From assembly GCA_049239925.1 (NCBI GenBank), contig JBMLTO010000039.1, positions 1 to 5,243 on the forward strand: DNA of 5,243 bases, in the 5' to 3' direction. Source of the DNA: Legionella_A sp049239925 (GTDB taxonomy: Bacteria; Pseudomonadota; Gammaproteobacteria; Legionellales; Legionellaceae). The translations under genes and the position numbers were made by a program. Below the pieces are notes generated by a model, which was not told where the DNA came from, searched no databases, and worked only from the letters and a program-made list of their open reading frames with translations. Shown piece after piece: positions 1-5,243 of the stretch. Every line of letters starts with the position of its first letter. The stretch's first letter is position 1.

Positions 1-89
1 ACAACCTAATTATGAGAATATATGTGCATGAATTTGATCATAAAATTTACTTAATATCGATCTGTGTTATTTTTAACCGATCGTCGCTC

Positions 90-110
90 TAGGGCGTGTT
101 GACAATTCAT
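90..110 (+). repeat. 21-bp direct repeat, copy 1 (probable IS end)
   Basis: A perfect 21-bp match to 4436-4456 in the same orientation, with core GGGCGTGTTGACAATTC. Similarity stops at both edges. The GGGCGTGTTGACAA start resembles the terminal inverted repeats of some DDE insertion sequences, and both copies are preceded by TAG, which may be target sequence. No inverted partner and no transposase are seen next to this copy, so it would be a solo end or the scar of an excised or decayed element. That it is repeated is seen directly; the IS origin is inferred. Confidence 0.7.
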
Positions 111-126
111 AGTCATCAAAGATAAT
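99..126 (+). promoter_or_regulatory. candidate sigma-70 promoter partly inside the repeat
   Basis: TTGACA at 99-104 is a perfect -35 consensus, and GATAAT at 121-126 matches the -10 consensus at five of six positions, with a 16-bp spacer. The -35 lies within the 21-bp repeat, while the -10 is in the unique DNA beyond it, as in hybrid promoters formed at IS ends. It points at coaE, and transcription would start near 133, giving a leader of about 180 nt. The other repeat copy has no matching -10. Confidence 0.45.
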
Positions 127-227
127 TTGCATAGACAAATCTGCCGAACAATCACTTATCTAACGAATAAATAATTACTTAGCATCTTCCTCTGCATTTT
201 TAAATCTAAGACCACCTTGGCAAAATA

Positions 228-236
228 TGCTATATT
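228..236 (+). promoter_or_regulatory. candidate extended -10 promoter of coaE
   Basis: TGCTATATT at 228-236 fits the extended -10 form (TG, one base, then a TATAAT-like hexamer with five of six matches). No good -35 lies 16-18 bp upstream, which is typical of extended -10 promoters. A start near 243 would leave a leader of about 70 nt before coaE. This may be the native coaE promoter, with the repeat-borne one as an addition. Confidence 0.4.
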
Positions 237-314
237 AGTGAGTCACCAAGATCGCTGATGGCATTCCTGAGAATTACAGTAACCTACATTGTTTAAGTAC
301 ATACAGTAATTTAT

Positions 315-941
315 ATGAATAGAATTGAAATTAAAAAAATTTATTCCGTTGCTCTTACTGGTGGTATAGCTAGCGGTAAATCATCAGTAACTGATGAATT
401 TGCAAAGCTCGGAGTGCCAATAATAAGCGCAGATTCGATTGCAAAAGAACTGACAAAACAAAAAACTAGTACATTCAAGAAAATTGTTGCACATTTTGGT
501 CTGACCATAGTAAATAGCAGTGGTGAGTTGAATCGTAGGCGGTTACGACAAATTATCTTTAGTCAGCCTCAAGAACGATGCTGGCTAGAAAATTTATTAC
601 ATCCCCTGATTCGTGAGAATATAGAAGCGCAAATAAAAACTAAAACCAGCACTTATTGCATCATTGAAATCCCTTTATTAAACAATAAAACCCATTACCC
701 ATACCTTGACCGTATACTATTGATTAAAGCCAACAAAACTCAACGTTTACAACGTATCATGACAAGAGATAACTGTAGCAAAGAAGATGCACTAGCAATT
801 ATTGCTGCTCAGATTGATGAACAATCGCTTGACGCCATAGCAGATGATATTTTAACTAATGACTTCAGTATTAAAGAGATCGAATCGCAAGTTATCTTGT
901 TGCACCAACGATATCTTCACTTTGCTATACAATCTAATTAA
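315..941 (+). CDS. coaE: dephospho-CoA kinase
   Basis: CoaE phosphorylates the 3'-hydroxyl of the dephospho-CoA ribose using ATP, the last step of coenzyme A synthesis, in the cytoplasm. The 208 residues match the usual family length of about 200. Visible motifs are the P-loop GGIASGKS (16-23), the substrate/catalytic Asp in SADSIAKEL (D40), LLHPLIR (94-100), EIPLL (118-122), the lid arginine in TRDN (150-153) and ADDILTND (176-183), equivalent to the family's ADxVIxN. The ATG at 315 has no clear Shine-Dalgarno sequence and gives about seven residues more than typical homologues before the first beta strand. No other ATG, GTG or TTG lies before the P-loop, so this start is kept. The conserved basic residue just before the ADD motif seems absent here (SLDAIADD). 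The gene is convergent with secA-mutT, and in E. coli it is also transcribed against them. Confidence 0.95.
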   Translation: MNRIEIKKIYSVALTGGIASGKSSVTDEFAKLGVPIISADSIAKELTKQKTSTFKKIVAHFGLTIVNSSGELNRRRLRQIIFSQPQERCWLENLLHPLIRENIEAQIKTKTSTYCIIEIPLLNNKTHYPYLDRILLIKANKTQRLQRIMTRDNCSKEDALAIIAAQIDEQSLDAIADDILTNDFSIKEIESQVILLHQRYLHFAIQSN

Positions 942-970
942 GCCAGATCCGGCCTAATTGAGCTTTTCTT
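936..970 (+). terminator. probable Rho-independent terminator of coaE
   Basis: AATTAAGCC (936-944) pairs with GGCCTAATT (951-959) around a six-base loop, with one A/C mismatch in the nine-position stem. It is followed by TTTTCTT at 964-970. The stem includes the coaE TAA stop (939-941). The stem is AT-rich apart from its GCC/GGC core, so strength is uncertain. On the minus strand no T-tract follows, so it would not obviously end secA-mutT transcripts. Confidence 0.45.
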
Positions 971-1077
971 AAAACAGGATACTACCAGCACAAACAGCAG
1001 CGATATAAAAAATATCTGGGTAATTCCATATTTAACTATTTTAAAAAACTTCAGAGTCGTTACCTAACTATAAAAGT

Positions 1078-1473
1078 TCAAGCTAACATCAGTTTTTTAT
1101 TAACTATATCAATAATTTTTTCGTTTGCAGGAGGAAATTGGTACTGTGACAGGTCCTGTGCATCAACCCATTTCAAATCCATTTGGCCCTCTAAACATTG
1201 CGCTGTCCCAATAAACTGAACGACATAAAATATTTCCAAATTTATGTCGACTGCTTCACAGTGGTAACTCACTTGTCCGAGATAATCAAATTTTTTTATT
1301 TCAAGAGCGACTTCTTCTTTGACTTCCCGAATTAAGGCCTCTTCGATCGTTTCATTAGGCTCAAGTTTGCCACCAGGAAATTCCCAAAAACCACTGTGCG
1401 TTGTTTGCGGTGAACGTCTAGTAATTAATATCTGTCTGTTTGCATTGGTAATCACAGCAATAGCTACTCTCAT
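1078..1473 (-). CDS. mutT: 8-oxo-dGTP diphosphatase (Nudix hydrolase MutT)
   Basis: MutT hydrolyses 8-oxo-dGTP to the monophosphate, cleaning the nucleotide pool and preventing A:T to C:G transversions. The 131 residues match the length of E. coli MutT (129). The Nudix box covers residues 35-57: G35, five residues, E41, seven residues, then REVKEEVAL, which carries the metal-binding glutamates E50, E53 and E54. The usual glycine near the end of the box is Ala56. FPPANEKI near 113-120 matches the segment whose asparagine (N117 here) contacts 8-oxoguanine in E. coli MutT, supporting true MutT specificity over a generic Nudix enzyme. The ATG overlaps the secA TGA (ATGA at 1473-1470) and has no convincing ribosome binding site, so translation probably depends on ribosomes finishing secA. 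The secA-mutT order is conserved in many gammaproteobacteria, including E. coli. Confidence 0.94.
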   Translation of the reverse strand: MRVAIAVITNANRQILITRRSPQTTHSGFWEFPGGKLEPNETIEEALIREVKEEVALEIKKFDYLGQVSYHCEAVDINLEIFYVVQFIGTAQCLEGQMDLKWVDAQDLSQYQFPPANEKIIDIVNKKLMLA

Positions 1474-4169
1474 ACCAAACTACCGTGACAAACTTTATAT
1501 TTCTTACCTGATCCACAAGGACAAGGTTCATTACGCCCAACTTTTTTTGCATCTTGCCTAAATACAGGCCTTAAACTATTAGTATCTGCGTCGTTTTGAG
1601 AGTCATCGCTATCATGAATGAACTGCATTTGATGAATTTGCTCTGCTCGTCTCTGTTGCTCTATAACATCAACGTCATCTTCATTTTGAATATCTACTGT
1701 AGAAAGTAATCGAATAATGTCATATTTGAGGTTATCTAACATCATAGAAAATAAATTGAAGGCTTCTTTTTTATATTCTTGCTTCGGATCTTTTTGTGCA
1801 TAACCACGTAAATGTATGCCTTGACGTAAATAATCCATTGCAGCTAAATGCTCACGCCAATGATTATCCATAGTTTGTAGTATGACCGATTTTTCAAATT
1901 GTGCGAGAACCTCACGTCCAATCTGTTGCTCTTTTTGCTGATAATGGTCACCACAGAGCGCGATAATTTTTTCTTTAATTTGTTCAGACTGAATGCTATG
2001 GTCAGTCTCAAGCCATTGAGACACAGGAGCTTTAACCATAAAATCATCAAATAATGCTTCCTGCAATCCTCGAATATCCCATTGATCCTCTAAACTATGA
2101 GGAGGAATATGTGCATCAACTAATGCAGTTAATACATCTATACGCATCCCTGTAATTGAATCGAGAGGATCAGTGATAGCCATCAGTTCAGCACGTTGGG
2201 AATAAATAACCTTACGCTGATCATTAGCAACATTGTCATAATCTAATAATTGCTTACGTACATCAAAATGGTGCCCTTCCAACTTGCGTTGCGCATTTTC
2301 AATTGCTTTGGTTACAAGACCATGTTCGATAGGTTCGCCTGGTTTCATGCCCAGGCGACGCATAATAGCAGCAACACGATCAGAGGCAAAAATACGCATT
2401 AAATTATCATCAAGTGACAAATAAAAACGACTACTACCAGGATCTCCCTGACGGCCAGCCCGACCACGCAGCTGGTTATCAATACGCCTCGATTCATGAC
2501 GTTCGGAACCAATAATTCGTAACCCACCAGCAGCAATCACAGCATCATGGCGATTCTGCCATTGTTCTTTGATTGCAAATTGGCTTTCTTGCATTGCATC
2601 TGTCACTGATTCAGACATTTCATGGACATGACTACCACCTAAAACAATGTCCGTACCACGTCCAGCCATATTTGTGGCAATTGTTACAGCGCCAGGTCTG
2701 CCTGCTTCGGCGATAATTTGTGCTTCCTTCTCATGAAATTTTGCATTCAGTACTTGATGCTTAATTCCTACTTTATGCAAAAGATCACTGAGTAATTCTG
2801 AAGCCTCAATCGATGCAGTTCCCACTAAAACAGGCTGTTGACGAGCAACACAATCGCGAATATCTTCAATAATTGCTTGATATTTATCCTGCTGAGTTAA
2901 ATAAACTAAATCAGCCTGATCAATACGCTTCATTTTTCGATTTGGTGGGATAGCAACTACTTCAAGATTATAGATTTGTTGAAACTCATAAGCCTCAGTA
3001 TCTGCCGTACCGGTCATTCCAGCTAACTTATCATACAAGCGGAAGAAATTTTGAAAAGTAATGGATGCTAATGTTTGGTTTTCATTTTGAATTAACACCC
3101 CTTCTTTAGCTTCAACCGCCTGGTGTAATCCTTCAGACCAGCGTCTTCCAGGCATTGTTCTGCCTGTATGCTCATCAACAATCACGACTTGATTGTTTTG
3201 CACTATATAATCAACGTCACGATGAAACATAGCATGGGCTTTCAATGCAGCATTGACATGATGCATTAGCATAATATTACTGGCGTGATATAAACTTTCT
3301 CCTGCTTTTAGTAATTGAGCGCCACTTAATAATTCTTCGATGCGAAGATGGCCCGCCTCAGTTAAATGCGCCTGCTTTTGTTTTTCATCGATGATGTAAT
3401 CACCATCGTCATTTTCTTCTTGTTGTAATTTGAGTTGTGGAATTAATTTATTAATCTGTAAGTAGAGTTCTGAACTATCCTCAGCTGCTCCAGAGATAAT
3501 AAGCGGTGTTCGAGCTTCATCTATTAGAATAGAATCTACTTCATCGATGATAGCAAAATTTAGCTCACGCTGAACTTTATCATCCAGACTAAACGCCATA
3601 TTATCACGCAGATAGTCAAAACCAAACTCATTATTAGTCCCATAAACAATATCGGCTTTGTATGCCAACTGCTTTTCATCATGTGGCATATCCGGATAAA
3701 TAACCCCTACTGTTAATCCTAAATATTCGAAAACGGGCCTCATCCACTGACTATCACGTTTGGCTAAGTAATCATTAACGGTAACTACATGAACACCATT
3801 ACCAGTAATGGCGTTTAAATAAGCAGGTAAGGTTGCAACTAAAGTTTTACCTTCACCAGTGCGCATCTCAGCAATATTCCCCCCATGAAGCACCATTCCA
3901 CCTATCAGCTGTACATCAAAGTGTCGTAACCCAAGGGTCCGCTTTGCTGCTTCTCGTGTTACAGCAAACGCCTCAGCCAACATTTCATCCAAGGTTTCTC
4001 CATCAATGTATCGTGCTTTAAACTCAGCAGTCTTCGCTGCAAGCTGTTGATCACTTAAACGTTGTATTGATTCCTCGAAAGCATTAATAGCTGATACTGA
4101 TTTTTCCATACGGCGCAATAAACGTTCATTGCGGCTTCCAAACATTTTTTTCATTAACGTATTAAGCAT
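1470..4169 (-). CDS. secA: preprotein translocase subunit SecA (ATPase)
   Basis: SecA is the ATP-driven motor that pushes unfolded preproteins through the SecYEG channel in the inner membrane; it is essential. At 899 residues it is full length (E. coli 901). Visible parts are the N-terminal MFGSRNERLLRRM (9-21), Walker A RTGEGKT (103-109, K108), GTNNEFGFDYLRD (177-189), Walker B IIDEVDS (207-213, D209) and the preprotein cross-linking domain from about 220 to 375. These are followed by MTGTADTEAYEF in NBD2 (385-396), ATNMAGRGTDIVLGG (498-512), the helicase-like motif QLRGRAGRQGDPGSSRFY (566-583), the scaffold/wing region from about 620, and a C-terminal zinc finger with C883, C885, C894 and H895 that binds SecB and phospholipid. 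The start fits the family N-terminus. GAGAGGG at 4187-4181 is a plausible ribosome binding site, 11 bases from the ATG. No secM-like gene precedes it. The stop overlaps the mutT start. Closest to Legionella SecA from memory. Confidence 0.98.
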   Translation of the reverse strand: MLNTLMKKMFGSRNERLLRRMEKSVSAINAFEESIQRLSDQQLAAKTAEFKARYIDGETLDEMLAEAFAVTREAAKRTLGLRHFDVQLIGGMVLHGGNIAEMRTGEGKTLVATLPAYLNAITGNGVHVVTVNDYLAKRDSQWMRPVFEYLGLTVGVIYPDMPHDEKQLAYKADIVYGTNNEFGFDYLRDNMAFSLDDKVQRELNFAIIDEVDSILIDEARTPLIISGAAEDSSELYLQINKLIPQLKLQQEENDDGDYIIDEKQKQAHLTEAGHLRIEELLSGAQLLKAGESLYHASNIMLMHHVNAALKAHAMFHRDVDYIVQNNQVVIVDEHTGRTMPGRRWSEGLHQAVEAKEGVLIQNENQTLASITFQNFFRLYDKLAGMTGTADTEAYEFQQIYNLEVVAIPPNRKMKRIDQADLVYLTQQDKYQAIIEDIRDCVARQQPVLVGTASIEASELLSDLLHKVGIKHQVLNAKFHEKEAQIIAEAGRPGAVTIATNMAGRGTDIVLGGSHVHEMSESVTDAMQESQFAIKEQWQNRHDAVIAAGGLRIIGSERHESRRIDNQLRGRAGRQGDPGSSRFYLSLDDNLMRIFASDRVAAIMRRLGMKPGEPIEHGLVTKAIENAQRKLEGHHFDVRKQLLDYDNVANDQRKVIYSQRAELMAITDPLDSITGMRIDVLTALVDAHIPPHSLEDQWDIRGLQEALFDDFMVKAPVSQWLETDHSIQSEQIKEKIIALCGDHYQQKEQQIGREVLAQFEKSVILQTMDNHWREHLAAMDYLRQGIHLRGYAQKDPKQEYKKEAFNLFSMMLDNLKYDIIRLLSTVDIQNEDDVDVIEQQRRAEQIHQMQFIHDSDDSQNDADTNSLRPVFRQDAKKVGRNEPCPCGSGKKYKVCHGSLV

Positions 4170-4604
4170 AACCTTAACAACCCTCTCGGCAATCTAATCC
4201 AATGAGTCTCAAAACACGTGCTAGTTCTGAGAATAAAATGGCATATGAATCTTTAATAAACCAAATACCTATATTAAAACCATTTGTGACCTAATAATTT
4301 GTCGTGTCTTAATTCACTCAAATCAAAACTGCTTAATTTACTAGAATTTCTTAGCAAATACCACGGTTGTCTCAGAACATCAATGAAAGAACAATTCTAT
4401 CCCCCATCCTAAAGATACATACTGTTACTAAATAATAGGGCGTGTTGACAATTCATTCTCCCGCCTAAGTGCCCTAGATGTCTTTAGCCTATAATCACCG
4501 GTCCTTTTACTGAAGGGATTAAATTTTTTTGTAAGTCCTATTCAGAATATATTCACGTTTTCCCTACTAATTTAGATTATAGAGTAGAGCAGCGTTCTTC
4601 GTGA
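4170..4604. other. gene-free region between secA and the transposase remnant
   Basis: About 430 bp of AT-rich sequence holds the secA leader and presumably its promoter, which must read leftward from here. I found only weak hexamer pairs on the minus strand, none good enough to call. There is no short ORF that could play the part of SecM. The second copy of the 21-bp repeat is at 4436-4456. From 4488 to 4601 there is a 38-codon open stretch in the same frame as the transposase remnant. Its peptide does not clearly resemble a transposase, so it is left unassigned; it may be rearranged element DNA. Confidence 0.6.
4436..4456 (+). repeat. 21-bp direct repeat, copy 2 (probable left end of the decayed IS)
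   Basis: Identical over 21 bp, in the same orientation, to 90-110. It lies about 150-200 bp before the recognisable transposase remnant on the same strand, the place expected for the left end of an insertion sequence whose gene reads rightward. The TTGACA inside it (4445-4450) has no -10 hexamer at a proper distance. No inverted copy is present up to base 5243; the right end would lie beyond the window. Confidence 0.65.
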
Positions 4605-5243
4605 GTTGTGCGACACACCATAGTATTGGATATGCCCACTTAACTTTGCAGCCGCTGTTTTCATGATGTGTTTCATTATGTAGTGCTTATTTCTCGGTTA
4701 AGGCTTGATGCTCAATTGTATGAGTTTCCTGTGTTTGAAAAGAAAAAACTAGGCCGAATGCCTCTTAAGGGCAAACGAATTTAACTGAAAGAGCTACTCA
4801 ATGACTCAAAACAAGTTTGCCAAACTGATAGCATCAATTGGTTTTGTGGCGAGACGCGCCAAATCGAATACATCACCTTTGTATGTCTATGGTATCATGC
4901 AGGATGCGCGCCCGTTACATGACGCATCGTGCTTGTTAAAACACCGGGTGGAAAAAATGAAGCTGAAACTTTTTTCAGCAACAATACGACGCTAACTCCA
5001 ACTCAAATTATCCACTATTTTGTGCTGAGGTGGAATATCGAGGTCACTTTCGAGGAAACACGGGCTCATCTTGGTGTTGAAACGCACTATAATGGTCAGA
5101 CCAAGCAATCGCCAAAACAACCCCTCTATTAATCGGCCTGTTTTCTTTTATTACGCGAGTGGCCTTTAACATCCATCAAAAAAAAGCCCTTGTCAGCATG
5201 GAAACGGCATCAAGGTATGATAAAAAAGGTGAGCTGACTTTCT
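4605..5243 (+). pseudogene. decayed DDE transposase (IS701/IS4-like), right end outside window
   Basis: One reading frame from about 4605 carries family-like protein broken by several lesions. It holds VVLISRLRLDAQLYE (4680-4724), RMPLKGKR (4755-4778), ITFVCLWYHAGCAPV (4872-4916) and VLVKTPGGKNEAETFF (4929-4976). The C-terminal catalytic block follows, with FVLRWNIEVTFEETRAHLG (5019-5075), including the RW..E..FEE signature with the acidic residue expected of DDE enzymes. In-frame stops are TAA 4641-4643, TAA 4782-4784 and TGA 4920-4922. A lost base near 5091-5093 shifts the frame, after which WSDQAIAKTTPLLIGLFSF and further family-like sequence run open to the window end. Intact relatives are about 400-450 residues; here the N-terminal half is missing, so a deletion as well as point lesions is likely. 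An earlier aspartate in VLDM (4623-4634) may be a catalytic residue, less surely. Assignment to DDE transposase is strong from the C-terminal block; the exact IS family is from memory. Confidence 0.85.

Larger units (their letters stand above)
1..314. other. gene-free region upstream of coaE
   Basis: No protein-coding gene can be supported here. The only open stretch of note is a 30-codon frame from the window edge to a TAG at 90-92, with no recognisable protein. The region is AT-rich and holds one copy of a 21-bp direct repeat (90-110) and two candidate promoters facing coaE (99-126 and 228-236). In several gammaproteobacteria type IV pilus genes (pilB, pilC, pilD) lie near coaE, but I see no trace of a pilD end in this stretch. 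Confidence 0.6.

Noticed and set aside
3..92. 30-codon open frame from the left edge ending at TAG within the repeat
   Set aside because: Too short, AT-driven and without any recognisable C-terminus; a truncated upstream gene cannot be shown.
1037..1077. Possible minus-strand terminator for secA-mutT with a T-run at 1047-1042
   Set aside because: Only a four-pair stem containing a G-T wobble could be drawn before the T-run, which is too weak to call.
1319..1561. 80-codon plus-strand ORF
   Set aside because: It lies entirely antisense to mutT and the secA 3' end, has no family-like sequence, and both overlapped genes are certain.
1844..2050. 68-codon minus-strand ORF inside secA
   Set aside because: An out-of-frame shadow of the secA wing/scaffold region with no ribosome binding site or recognisable protein.
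3833..4021. 62-codon plus-strand ORF antisense to secA
   Set aside because: Overlaps the strongly conserved SecA ATPase domain; the peptide is of unusual composition and matches no family I know.
4200..4360. Minus-strand promoter hexamers for secA
   Set aside because: Pairs such as TTATTA/ATATAG and TTGATG/TATTTG have acceptable spacing but match only about half of the consensus, which is expected by chance in AT-rich DNA.
4801..4995. 64-codon plus-strand ORF starting with ATG
   Set aside because: The frame is wrong; the neighbouring frame over the same bases reads as family-like transposase sequence, so this is a shadow in the pseudogene.

Overview
This window comes from a low-GC (roughly 38-40% by eye) gammaproteobacterium. 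The SecA protein, compared from memory, looks most like that of Legionella and its relatives, with long identical stretches through the nucleotide-binding domains and the same C-terminal zinc finger. CoaE and MutT fit the same assignment. This taxonomic reading is an inference, because no database search was possible.

Layout: 1-314 is a gene-free leader region with one copy of a 21-bp direct repeat and candidate promoters. At 315-941 (+) is coaE, dephospho-CoA kinase, the last step of coenzyme A synthesis. A hairpin followed by a T-tract overlaps its stop codon. Convergent to it, on the minus strand, is a two-gene unit: secA (4169-1470), the preprotein translocase ATPase, followed by mutT (1473-1078), an 8-oxo-dGTP pyrophosphohydrolase. 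Their stop and start codons overlap as ATGA, so translational coupling is likely. The region 4170-4604 has no supported gene; it contains the second copy of the 21-bp repeat at 4436-4456. From about 4605 to the end of the window runs a decayed DDE transposase (IS701/IS4-like). It has several in-frame stops and a frameshift, and it continues off the right edge.

The core block secA-mutT / coaE matches a conserved gammaproteobacterial neighbourhood. In E. coli the same order is seen, but yacG and zapD lie between mutT and coaE; here only 136 bp remain. The two 21-bp repeats flank this core block in the same orientation. Their sequence resembles an insertion-sequence end, and the right copy lies just before the broken transposase, so the core block seems to be bordered by mobile-element debris. 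The left copy contains a perfect TTGACA with GATAAT 16 bp downstream, pointing at coaE. I saw no clear new defence, toxin or other novel system; the notable features are element decay, the repeat-borne promoter candidate and local gene loss.
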